In this document: positions 8,550-15,890 of the stretch, piece after piece
Layout of the letters: each line of letters begins with the position of its first letter
Position numbering within the stretch: position 1 is the stretch's first letter
From: UBA9642 sp964545585
GTDB taxonomy: Archaea > Nanobdellota > Nanobdellia > Woesearchaeales > UBA9642
DNA length: 26,697 nucleotides
Assembly (NCBI GenBank): GCA_964545585.1
Contig: CAZJFT010000007.1
Location: forward strand, 1 to 26,697
Reading direction: 5' to 3'
Notes under the pieces: model-generated
Database searches by the model: none
What the model was told of the DNA's origin: nothing
The model's input: the letters and a program-made list of their open reading frames with translations, nothing else
Translations under genes and position numbers: made by a program

Positions 8550-10025
8550 TCACTTCATAAAATAATAGGTAAGCAATCTCACGCCTGCTCCTGATGCATA
8601 TTTCTGGTTGTATTCTTTTGATTCTGCAAGGAATGCTGTGCCTGCAATGTCCAGATGAGCCCATTTCGTCTTTTCTAAGTCGACAAATTTACTTATGAAC
8701 ACTGCGCCAGTTATTGTCCCTGCCTCTCGCCCCTTTCCTTTTACGGACATATTCTTCAAGTCAGAGATGTCTCCATCCATATTATCTTGGTATTCCTCAA
8801 AGAACGGCAACTCCCATACTCTGTCATAACTGTCATATCCTGCTTCTGAGAGTTTCTTTGCCAATTCAGAATTGTTGCTTATGAGCCCGGATGCATAATA
8901 TCCTAATGCGACTACACATGCACCGGTTAATGTCGCTAAATCAATTATCGTTTCTGGAGAATGATTCTTTTCAACATAAGATATTGCATCTGCCAATATC
9001 AATCTGCCTTCTGCATCAGTATTCGCTATCTCCACTGTCTTCCCATTGTACGCTTTTATTATGTCTCCAGGCTTATATGCTGAACCGTTTATAAGATTCT
9101 CACATGTAGGTATGACGCCTATTATGTTCTTCTTAAGATTCAATTGCTGCGCCGTCTTTATCGTCCCCAGGACTGCTGCAGCTCCAGACATGTCACATTT
9201 CATGTCAGTGAACTGCCCCGCGGGCTTTATGTCATATCCGCCTGAGTCGAATGTTATACCTTTGCCTACTATTGCGGTATATTTTTCATTTTTCTTGTCT
9301 GAACCATTGTATTGTATGATAATCAGTTTTGCAGGCTTATCGCTTCCTGAACTCACTGCAAGAAGCAGATTCAATCCAAGCTTTTCCATGTCTTTCCTTT
9401 CAAGGACTTTTATTGAAGTGTTCTTGCTCTTAAGCTTCAACGCTTCCTTCTCGATATAATCTGGAGTCACTATAACTGCAGGCTCATTGACAAGATTCTT
9501 CGCATAATTCGTGGATACTGCGATTATTCGTCCTTCATTGAATCCTTGCATGAATTTGTCCTTGTCGTCGGATTGGAAGCTCGCAACCAATTCTGGACGC
9601 TCATCCTTCTCTGATTTATACTTGTCGAACACATAATCTGATAAGTATAATCCCTCAGCGCATGCTCTGCCCATCACTTTAGTGTCCATAGTTACCATCG
9701 ATGTGATGTTTGTCGTGAATGATGAGTGCTTGCTTCTCCTCAAGTGAGCCACTATCCTAGACATCACCCTTCTTATCCTTTCATGGTTCATCTCCTGTTT
9801 TTTCCCGAGGCTTATCACAAGTATTGATCTGTATGCAGAATTCCCTATCTTTGTAGAATATGTCTTTCCGAAATCTCTCTCTAGAAGCTTCTTCCTTATG
9901 GCAGTCCCCAATTCGACAGATAACTCCTCATTGAACTTCGAGTATAATTCCTTGTCATCGTCCCATAATCCTAATACTAAGACGTCTGATCTCAATTCTA
10001 ACCGTTCACTTGTATTCGCTTTCAT
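8550..10025 (-). CDS. pepA: Leucyl aminopeptidase (family M17)
   Basis: Cytosolic aminopeptidase with two catalytic metal ions, releasing N-terminal amino acids from peptides. The catalytic C-terminal half is clear: VGKGITFDSGGYDIKP (Lys and Asp ligands), KCDMSGAAAV (Asp ligand) and the M17 signature NTDAEGRL at residues 335-342. The N-terminal half is the divergent macro-like domain. The open frame begins at a TTG (10046), but the ATG at 10025 is the better start because GGGTGA stands just before it; this gives 491 residues, normal for the family. It is the last gene of the minus-strand run, 37 bases after the flavin-reductase gene. A TATA-like attataaatt at 10048-10057 might add a separate promoter. 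Its place in a stress operon suggests clearing peptides from damaged proteins, which is an inference. Confidence 0.95.
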   Translation of the reverse strand: MKANTSERLELRSDVLVLGLWDDDKELYSKFNEELSVELGTAIRKKLLERDFGKTYSTKIGNSAYRSILVISLGKKQEMNHERIRRVMSRIVAHLRRSKHSSFTTNITSMVTMDTKVMGRACAEGLYLSDYVFDKYKSEKDERPELVASFQSDDKDKFMQGFNEGRIIAVSTNYAKNLVNEPAVIVTPDYIEKEALKLKSKNTSIKVLERKDMEKLGLNLLLAVSSGSDKPAKLIIIQYNGSDKKNEKYTAIVGKGITFDSGGYDIKPAGQFTDMKCDMSGAAAVLGTIKTAQQLNLKKNIIGVIPTCENLINGSAYKPGDIIKAYNGKTVEIANTDAEGRLILADAISYVEKNHSPETIIDLATLTGACVVALGYYASGLISNNSELAKKLSEAGYDSYDRVWELPFFEEYQDNMDGDISDLKNMSVKGKGREAGTITGAVFISKFVDLEKTKWAHLDIAGTAFLAESKEYNQKYASGAGVRLLTYYFMK

Positions 10026-10062
10026 TATTTCACCCGTAATATCCAATATTATAAATTATTTT

Positions 10063-10761
10063 TCAATTATATCTCTCGATTATTATATTTTTTGCTTTAT
10101 CTTTAGTCATAGATAATAAATCGATTATGAAATCCTTTACGCCACATATGTATACTGTCTTATCAGATATATCGCCTAACATATCAAGATGCTGTGTTAT
10201 CCTTCCTTTCAACCCTTCCCAATCAGGAGATTCTTCTCTGGTCAATGTGGCAAAGTGATGGAAATTATTATGTGTCCTATTCCATTCTTGGAATTTCTCA
10301 TAATATAATAATTCCTCTTTAGTCTTAGCACTATGCAATAATATAAGCTCTTTATCCGTATTAATATTTTGTGCTATGATACTATGTATAGGCGTTATCC
10401 CGGTGCCAGTGCATAGGAATAAGTGCTTATTGTTGTTTGCATCTAATTGGAATCGTCCATAAGGACCGCGCAAAAAGACTTCCTCTCCTATATCCAAATT
10501 CTTTATATATTCAGAAGCTAATCCTCCAGGAATCAATTTTATGAAACTATCTATGATATTTCGGGATTTTGCATCATCAGGACTGTTCAGTATAGAGAAT
10601 GGCCTGAATCCTGATTGTTCATCATCAGGATTGTTCTTGTCAATTATTATATGGAAGAATTGTCCTGCCTGAAAATCCATATTAGACTCAAGACCTATTA
10701 TTACCAGATCATCTGTCAAGTATTTCCTATACAACAGTTTTGACTCTGTTACTTCTTTCAT
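10063..10761 (-). CDS. FNR-like FAD/NAD(P)H oxidoreductase
   Basis: A 232-residue ferredoxin-reductase-fold protein. RPFSI (residues 53-57) matches the FAD-binding RxYS motif and GPYGRF (99-104) the flavin-side loop. LCTGTGITPIHS (116-127) is the NAD(P) pyrophosphate loop, and YICGVKDFI (204-212) is the C-terminal nucleotide-binding motif. No ferredoxin or globin domain is fused, and no C-terminal cysteine cluster as in PyrK is present, so electrons must pass to a separate partner. In this operon, candidates are a ferredoxin or flavodoxin, reduction of a stress protein, or electrons for Fe-S assembly; the sequence does not decide. It starts 22 bases after the peroxiredoxin gene without a strong ribosome binding site, and pepA follows. 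Confidence 0.88.
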   Translation of the reverse strand: MKEVTESKLLYRKYLTDDLVIIGLESNMDFQAGQFFHIIIDKNNPDDEQSGFRPFSILNSPDDAKSRNIIDSFIKLIPGGLASEYIKNLDIGEEVFLRGPYGRFQLDANNNKHLFLCTGTGITPIHSIIAQNINTDKELILLHSAKTKEELLYYEKFQEWNRTHNNFHHFATLTREESPDWEGLKGRITQHLDMLGDISDKTVYICGVKDFIIDLLSMTKDKAKNIIIERYN

Positions 10762-10783
10762 GTTTACCGATTTTTTTCATCAA

Positions 10784-11233
10784 TTATATTAAAGCCAATA
10801 TCTCTTTCGTATGACCAGGCACTGAGACTTTAGGGAATATCTTCTTTATCTTGAAATCCTTGTCAATTATGAATGTCGCTCTTGTAGTGCCCATATATTT
10901 CTTTCCCATAAAGCTCTTCTCTCCCCATACACCATATTTCTGGACGACCTTTTTTTCTGGGTCTGCAAGCAATATGAATGGAAGCTTATATTTGTCTGCG
11001 AATTTCTTGTGAGATTTCTCATCATCGACACTTACGCCTATGACCACTGCGCCTTTTTTCTTGAATTCTGCATAATTATCCCTGAAACTGCATGCCTCCA
11101 ATGTGCATCCTGGAGTGTCATCCTTAGGATAGAAGTAAAGGATTATATCCTTTCCTTTATGGTCTGATAACTTGTGTGATTTCCCGTTCTGATCTTTCAA
11201 CTCGAAATCTGTTGCTTTTGTTCCTTCTTTCAT
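10784..11233 (-). CDS. bcp: Thiol peroxidase, Bcp/PrxQ-type peroxiredoxin
   Basis: Reduces hydrogen peroxide and organic peroxides with a cysteine thiol. The motif PKDDTPGCTLEACSFRD carries the peroxidatic Cys43 and the resolving Cys48 five residues later, the arrangement of Bcp/PrxQ enzymes; GTTRATFIID is the usual C-terminal segment. The frame stays open upstream to 11350, but that extension only overlaps the sod gene in another frame. The ATG at 11233 has AGGTGA just upstream and yields a 149-residue protein of normal length, so it is chosen. The gene lies 11 bases after sod, matching the pathway: superoxide is converted to peroxide, which this enzyme removes. The electron donor (thioredoxin-like) is not in the window. 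Confidence 0.95.
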   Translation of the reverse strand: MKEGTKATDFELKDQNGKSHKLSDHKGKDIILYFYPKDDTPGCTLEACSFRDNYAEFKKKGAVVIGVSVDDEKSHKKFADKYKLPFILLADPEKKVVQKYGVWGEKSFMGKKYMGTTRATFIIDKDFKIKKIFPKVSVPGHTKEILALI

Positions 11234-11244
11234 TTTTTCACCTA

Positions 11245-11844
11245 TCACTTCATGTTCTTCTCTACTTCTTCCCAGTTTATTATCTTGAAGAAGTTCTCCA
11301 CATATTCTGCACGTCTGTTCTGATACTTCAAGTAATATGCATGTTCCCATACGTCGATTCCGAGAATCGGTTTCTTTCCATCACTTATCGGACAGTCCTG
11401 ATTTGCTGTCGATACAATCTCTAGTTTTCCTTTATTTAGGACAAGCCAAGCCCATCCGCTTCCGAACCTGTTCATTGCTGCATCAGTGAATTGCTTCTTG
11501 AAATTCTCAAAGTTACCGAAGCTTTCATCTATCGCTACATTGACCTTTTCTGACATCTTCACATCTTTCTTCAATAGTTTCCAGAACATTGAATGATTAT
11601 AATGCCCGCCACCATGGTTCCTGACAGCAGTCCTGATAGACTCTGGAATGTCATTCAGGTTCTTCAAAAGCTCCTCGACAGGCATATTGTGGAATTTCTC
11701 TCCTTCTGGCTTATGCAATGCATCATTCAGTTTATCCACGTATGCTTGATGATGCTTAGTCAGATGTATCTCCATAGTCTTCGCATCAATATACGGTTCC
11801 AAAGCATCATATCCATAATCCAATTTTGGTAATTCTTGTTTCAT
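11245..11844 (-). CDS. sodA: Superoxide dismutase (Fe/Mn family, Mn-type residues)
   Basis: Converts superoxide to oxygen and hydrogen peroxide. Numbering from the chosen start, the metal ligands are His27 (MEIHLTKHH), His84 (GGHYNHS), Asp164 and His168 (GIDVWEHAYYLKY). Gly at the GGH position together with Gln149 in ANQDCP is the pattern of Mn-dependent rather than Fe-dependent members, although cambialistic use is possible. The frame opens at 11883, but the ATG at 11844 is preceded by a perfect AGGAGG, giving 199 residues without an export signal, so the enzyme is cytoplasmic. A 28-base gap separates it from the endonuclease gene, and the peroxiredoxin gene follows after 11 bases. This strong ribosome binding site suggests high expression within the operon. 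Confidence 0.96.
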   Translation of the reverse strand: MKQELPKLDYGYDALEPYIDAKTMEIHLTKHHQAYVDKLNDALHKPEGEKFHNMPVEELLKNLNDIPESIRTAVRNHGGGHYNHSMFWKLLKKDVKMSEKVNVAIDESFGNFENFKKQFTDAAMNRFGSGWAWLVLNKGKLEIVSTANQDCPISDGKKPILGIDVWEHAYYLKYQNRRAEYVENFFKIINWEEVEKNMK

Positions 11845-11850
11845 TTTAGT

Positions 11851-11856
11851 CCTCCT
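11851..11856 (-). promoter_or_regulatory. Consensus Shine-Dalgarno of sodA
   Basis: AGGAGG on the minus strand with a six-base spacer before ATG 11844. It fixes the start of the superoxide dismutase well inside the longer open frame. Confidence 0.85.
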
Positions 11857-11872
11857 ATTTTTTAATGTAAAA

Positions 11873-12763
11873 TTATTTTCCATACACCTTCTGCATCAAT
11901 AATGCATCTTCTTCAATGTTTGGACTTTCGCATACTACGACGCCTTTCAATTTGAATTCCTTGAACGCTTTCATCAATTCTTCATATTTGAAGTCAGATT
12001 CTTTCAACACTAGATGGTTCTTCTCTCCTTTATCGCCATAATTTATTCCTGACATATGAATATGCATATTTTCTAGTCCTTCTCTTCCTAGGCCTTTCTC
12101 TATTTCTGTGAGTATCGCCCTGAATTCTGCCAATGAATTGTTGCCTCCACCATTCCTCGCATGCAAGTGTGCAAAGTCAACGCAAGGCATTACTTGATCA
12201 AGCTCTTGTGATAGTTTAATTAGCTCTTTCAAGTTCCCGAATTGAGTTGCCTTTCCTGTCGTCTCTGGTCTTATCCATATATCATTGCCATTATCTTTCA
12301 ACTCTGCCGTTATTGATTTCAATGCATCATATGCCCTATCATAAACAATCTTTGGCTCATCTTTCAAATAATATGCTGCATGGAACACCAGAGACCATGA
12401 GCCTGCCTGTCTCGCAATATATGCTGCCTGCAATATTCTTGATATTGATGCGGATAATTTCTCTTTCTCCTGAGCATTAAGGTTTATGTAATATGATCCA
12501 TGAGTAGTTATTACGACATCATTTTCTGTCCTTGCCTTGTTTGCAAGTGCTGCAGTCTGCGGATTAAGATTCACTGAATGGACAAATTCTAGCTCCATCG
12601 CTTCAAGTCCCATCTTACGCACCTCTGAAATCCCCTCATGAGTCTTCAATCCGTGCGCTCGTATTGGAATCCCTGCAGTCCCAAACCTTAACCTATCCAT
12701 CTTAGGGATTTTTATCTTATCATAATCAAAATCTTCCATCTTGATATTCATTGATGATTTCAT
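11873..12763 (-). CDS. nfo: Endonuclease IV-like AP endonuclease (TIM barrel, AP_endonuc_2)
   Basis: Predicted zinc-dependent enzyme that nicks DNA at abasic sites, as in repair of oxidised bases. Likely metal ligands appear in the family order: His in TTHGSYYINL, His in VFHAAYYL, Glu in RPETTGK, Asp and His in CVDFAHLHAR, His in HIHMSGI, His in KGEKNHLVL, Glu in CESPNIE. The HMSGINYGDKGEKNH segment is the archaeal-style variant, not the E. coli HLND/DRHH form, so a related sugar-phosphate isomerase-like TIM barrel is the main alternative. Length, 296 residues, suits the family (E. coli Nfo has 285). Its ATG overlaps the sufC stop by four bases (ATGA), which implies translational coupling. 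The next gene downstream is sodA. Confidence 0.8.
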   Translation of the reverse strand: MKSSMNIKMEDFDYDKIKIPKMDRLRFGTAGIPIRAHGLKTHEGISEVRKMGLEAMELEFVHSVNLNPQTAALANKARTENDVVITTHGSYYINLNAQEKEKLSASISRILQAAYIARQAGSWSLVFHAAYYLKDEPKIVYDRAYDALKSITAELKDNGNDIWIRPETTGKATQFGNLKELIKLSQELDQVMPCVDFAHLHARNGGGNNSLAEFRAILTEIEKGLGREGLENMHIHMSGINYGDKGEKNHLVLKESDFKYEELMKAFKEFKLKGVVVCESPNIEEDALLMQKVYGK

Positions 12764-13512
12764 TTTTCTCCCCTATGCATATCATATCCTTCCTTTTCCA
12801 GCTCTTCCGCGAGTTCTGCCCCACCGCACTTAGTTATTTTCCCATCGACCATGATACAAACCTTGTCTGGCTTTATATAATTGAGCATCCTCTGATAATG
12901 CGTGATTATCAATAACGTCAATTCAGGATTTGTCTTCTTCAACAAATTGATGCTTTCACACACTTTCTTCAATGCATCAATATCTAGTCCTGAATCTGTC
13001 TCATCAAGGACTGTAACTTTCGGATTAAGCATCGCAAGTTGCAATATTTCCATCTTCTTCTTTTCCCCGCCGGAGAATCCTTCATTGACATATCTTGACG
13101 CGAACTCTTTAGGGATATGCAGCATGTCCATCTTTTCATTCAATAATTTCATGAATTCCAACATCTTTATCTGGTCATTCTTCTCTCTTCGTGCATTTAT
13201 TGCCGTGCGCAAGAAATTCGATACAGTGACTCCTGGTATCTCTACGGGATACTGGAATGACAGGAATAATCCATTCCTTGACCTTTCATCAGGTTTCAAT
13301 CCTATGATATTATCATTCTCTAGCAATATTTCGCCAGTGATCTCATATGATGGATGGCCCATCAATCCATTAGCCAAAGTGGATTTCCCTGAGCCATTAG
13401 GGCCCATTATGACCATTATCTCTCCTTTATGCAATTCTAGATCTATCCCCTTAATCACGTGCTTTCCTGCAACACTGATGTTCAAACCCTTCAATTCAAG
13501 TATCTTGTTCAT
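12760..13512 (-). CDS. sufC: Fe-S assembly ATPase SufC
   Basis: ABC-type ATPase of the SUF machine; it binds SufB and SufD and drives cluster assembly on the scaffold, without membrane domains. Seen: Walker A GPNGSGKST (37-45), Q-loop Gln87, the SufC form of the ABC signature NEGFSGGEKKK (143-153), Walker B VTVLDETDSGLD with Asp170-Glu171, and an H-loop in IITHYQRML. The 250-residue length is typical. The start ATG 13512 is one base after the hydrolase stop, and the stop overlaps the start of the endonuclease gene by four bases. The gene is separated from sufBDSU by the hydrolase, which is unusual; in most suf operons sufC sits beside sufB or sufD. Confidence 0.97.
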   Translation of the reverse strand: MNKILELKGLNISVAGKHVIKGIDLELHKGEIMVIMGPNGSGKSTLANGLMGHPSYEITGEILLENDNIIGLKPDERSRNGLFLSFQYPVEIPGVTVSNFLRTAINARREKNDQIKMLEFMKLLNEKMDMLHIPKEFASRYVNEGFSGGEKKKMEILQLAMLNPKVTVLDETDSGLDIDALKKVCESINLLKKTNPELTLLIITHYQRMLNYIKPDKVCIMVDGKITKCGGAELAEELEKEGYDMHRGEK

Positions 13513-13513
13513 T

Positions 13514-14272
13514 TTAATTCACTCTCTCAATCCAATTCTCGAATATTTCTTTTATTTCCTTCAAATGAGATTCTTGTCTAAATGTATGTTCAGAACCTTT
13601 TATTATGTGCAATTCCTTGTCCGTATCTAACGCATCAAACAATAGTTTCTGATGCTCAACTGGTGTTGATTCATCTTTTTCTCCAACAATCATTAGAACA
13701 GGAACTTTTATATCCTTAGCATAAGGCAATATATCATACTTAAGCCTGTCTTCATAATGTGACCAAAGTATTTTCTTTTTTATTCCGGAAAATCCTATTG
13801 ATTCATGATATCCTTGTTCTTTCCATTTCTGCCAATCCTTATGTCTTGGCAATTCCATGCTTAATTTCCCAGAAACTATCGTGGCTGTAGGGGCGATTGC
13901 TTTGACTTCACCAGGATGTCTTACAAGATATAATAGTGTGCATCCTCCTCCTAAGCTATGTCCTGCTAAAAAGAATCTCTCCTTATACCACGACTGTGTT
14001 TTTGCCCATGAAATCACATCTTCTAAATCTTCATAATAATTTGTCACAGTTGCATTCTCGTAATTCCCGTCACTCTCGCCAAAAGTATTTGTCGTATCGA
14101 AAGTGACAGTCGTGAATCCCTTATCTAAAAATGCTTCGGCAAAAGCCTTTATATGAGACTGATTCTTATCTCCGCCTAATCCGTGCATTACAAAAGCAAG
14201 ATATTTACCATTCTCATTTTCTACAACTACAACAACCTTTTTTCCATACCTATTCTTTATCTCATATCTCAT
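13514..14272 (-). CDS. Alpha/beta hydrolase embedded in the suf operon
   Basis: A 252-residue serine hydrolase of the dienelactone-hydrolase/acyl-peptidase-like group. HGLGG (30-34) forms the oxyanion loop, GHSLGG (104-109) contains the nucleophile Ser106, VGEKDESTP supplies Asp200 and GSEHTF supplies His229, so the triad is complete. There is no signal peptide, so it acts in the cytoplasm. Its ATG overlaps the sufU stop by four bases, and its stop is one base from the sufC start, so it is tightly built into the operon. Substrate is unknown; an esterase or thioesterase role in a damaged-metabolite or lipid-peroxide context is possible but unsupported by the sequence alone. Confidence 0.85.
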   Translation of the reverse strand: MRYEIKNRYGKKVVVVVENENGKYLAFVMHGLGGDKNQSHIKAFAEAFLDKGFTTVTFDTTNTFGESDGNYENATVTNYYEDLEDVISWAKTQSWYKERFFLAGHSLGGGCTLLYLVRHPGEVKAIAPTATIVSGKLSMELPRHKDWQKWKEQGYHESIGFSGIKKKILWSHYEDRLKYDILPYAKDIKVPVLMIVGEKDESTPVEHQKLLFDALDTDKELHIIKGSEHTFRQESHLKEIKEIFENWIERVN

Positions 14273-14658
14273 TTCTTCGCCTCGTGATCAATAATCCCTT
14301 TCTGCAGTGCTTTCAATGGGAGCATCATGCATTTTATCCTTGCAGGCGTCAAATCAATGCCAAGCAGTTTCAACATGTCTTCTGTCTGCATCTTCGACAC
14401 TTCATTGAGCTTCTTTCCTTCAATCTCATCCATCAATATTGATGCAGATGCCATGCATATCACGCAACCGTGACCTTTGAATTTTATTTCCGAAATTCTT
14501 TCTTTTTTCGAGTCTAATCTCGCAAATATCTCTATGTCATCACCACATAACGGGTTATTGTCATGTTTATATATTTCAGGATCCTTTAGTTCTCCTAAAT
14601 GTTTAGGATTCTTGTAATGGTCAAGCAAATATTCCCGGTATAATTCATCCATATCCAT
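14269..14658 (-). CDS. sufU: SufU/IscU-family Fe-S assembly protein
   Basis: Small scaffold or sulfur-transfer protein acting with the SufS desulfurase. The three conserved cysteines are in NPLCGDD, GHGCVICMASAS and ARIKCMML, with Asp two residues after the first. NPLCGD and the ending ARIKCMMLPLKALQKG resemble SufU. However, only about 45 residues separate the second and third cysteines, close to IscU and shorter than in Bacillus SufU, so the SufU-specific insertion is absent. One extra Cys lies in the CVIC motif. The frame opens with GTG at 14661; ATG 14658 or ATG 14652 is more likely. It lies 26 bases after sufS, and its stop overlaps the hydrolase start by four bases. Confidence 0.92.
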   Translation of the reverse strand: MDMDELYREYLLDHYKNPKHLGELKDPEIYKHDNNPLCGDDIEIFARLDSKKERISEIKFKGHGCVICMASASILMDEIEGKKLNEVSKMQTEDMLKLLGIDLTPARIKCMMLPLKALQKGIIDHEAKK

Positions 14659-14684
14659 CACATCATCAATTCATCTTTAAAATA

Positions 14685-15890
14685 TCATTGCACCTTCAAT
14701 ATTTTCTTTGCATCATTTATCGCATCGACCAATTTGTCTATGTCTGTCGTGTTATTGTAAAATGATATGCTCACCCTTGATGTCGCTGGCACTCCAAGCT
14801 TTTTCATGAATGGCTGTGCGCAATGATGCCCGCTCCTTATGCATACTCTGTGCCTGTCACATATCGTCGCCAGATCATGAGGGTGTACGCCTTTTATTGT
14901 GAAGCTTATCACCGGGCCATGCTTATTTTTTTCATCATGACCTATTATCTCCAATCCTTTTATTACCCTCAGTCTCTTCAATGCATAATCCTTCAACCGT
15001 TCTTCCATATCCACGTATTCCCGGAAATTTTTCTGGAGATACTTGATCGCCTCTGCTGATGCGATTATCCCTGCAGCATCTATAGTCCCTGCCTCAAACC
15101 TTTCAGGAGGCTCAGCCCATTCAGATTTTTCTATCGATACAGAAGATATCATGCTCCCGCCGTATAAGAATGGCTCGAGCCGCTCAAGGAACCTTGTCCT
15201 TGCATAAAGCACCCCTACACCCGTAGGACCATATATCTTATGTGCTGAAAATACTACGAAGTCTGCACCCCAATCATTGACATTCAATGTCTTATGGGCG
15301 ACATATTGAGTCGCATCGATTATTATCATAGCATCCTTATTCTTCTTCCTTATTGCATAGACTTGGCTTTTCACATCAACGAACAATCCTGTTACATTGG
15401 ACATCGCAGTGAATGCGACAACTTTTGTGTTCTCATCGACATACTTCGATATGCCATCAATATCACTATTCTTCAATTCATAAGGGACAACCCTTAATTC
15501 TATATTCTGCCTAACACATAACTGCTGCCAGGGCAAGAAGTTTGAGTGATGCTCGATCTCTGTAACAACCATATTGTCATCTTTCTCAATCATGAATGTC
15601 CGTTCTATGCTTGTCGCGATGAGATTTATGCTTTCTGTCGCATTCTTCGTGAATATTATATTGTGAGATTCCGCATTGATGAACCTCGCGAATATCTTGC
15701 GCGAATCATTGAGCAATGCAGTAGCATTCTCCGACAATGAATAAACCCCGCGATGCGCATTCGCATTGCTATTCTCGTAAAAACCCTTCAGGGAATCTAT
15801 CACTATCTGCGGCTTCTGTGTCGTTGCCGCATTGTCCAAATAGACCAACGCATTGTTCTCTTTATTCAATATCGGAAAATCTTTTCTCAT
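14685..15890 (-). CDS. sufS: Cysteine desulfurase SufS
   Basis: PLP-dependent, group II cysteine desulfurase that takes sulfur from cysteine and holds it as persulfide for Fe-S assembly. YLDNAATTQKPQ and NANAHRGVYSLSENAT are typical of the N-terminus. SAHKIYGPTG contains the PLP lysine (Lys218), and RSGHHCAQPFM contains the catalytic Cys357 in the short group II loop. The 401-residue length is normal. The ATG at 15890 overlaps the sufD stop by four bases (ATGA), and sufU follows 26 bases on. Together with sufU this gives the operon its own sulfur source, which many archaea with only sufBC lack. Confidence 0.97.
   Translation of the reverse strand: MRKDFPILNKENNALVYLDNAATTQKPQIVIDSLKGFYENSNANAHRGVYSLSENATALLNDSRKIFARFINAESHNIIFTKNATESINLIATSIERTFMIEKDDNMVVTEIEHHSNFLPWQQLCVRQNIELRVVPYELKNSDIDGISKYVDENTKVVAFTAMSNVTGLFVDVKSQVYAIRKKNKDAMIIIDATQYVAHKTLNVNDWGADFVVFSAHKIYGPTGVGVLYARTRFLERLEPFLYGGSMISSVSIEKSEWAEPPERFEAGTIDAAGIIASAEAIKYLQKNFREYVDMEERLKDYALKRLRVIKGLEIIGHDEKNKHGPVISFTIKGVHPHDLATICDRHRVCIRSGHHCAQPFMKKLGVPATSRVSISFYNNTTDIDKLVDAINDAKKILKVQ

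Noticed and set aside
9046..9459. 137-codon plus-strand frame opposite pepA
   Set aside because: It covers the catalytic M17 region on the other strand and shows no features of its own.
11234..11350. N-terminal extension of the peroxiredoxin frame with a CxxC
   Set aside because: It overlaps sodA out of frame; the AGGTGA site and normal Bcp length place the start at 11233.
11857..11883. Separate promoter for sodA in the 28-base gap before it
   Set aside because: The AT-rich stretch is too close to the AGGAGG site: RNA starting 25 bases downstream would lose the ribosome site.
12902..13630. 242-codon plus-strand open frame opposite sufC
   Set aside because: It mirrors sufC, whose Walker and signature motifs are unambiguous, and has no promoter, ribosome site or recognisable domain.
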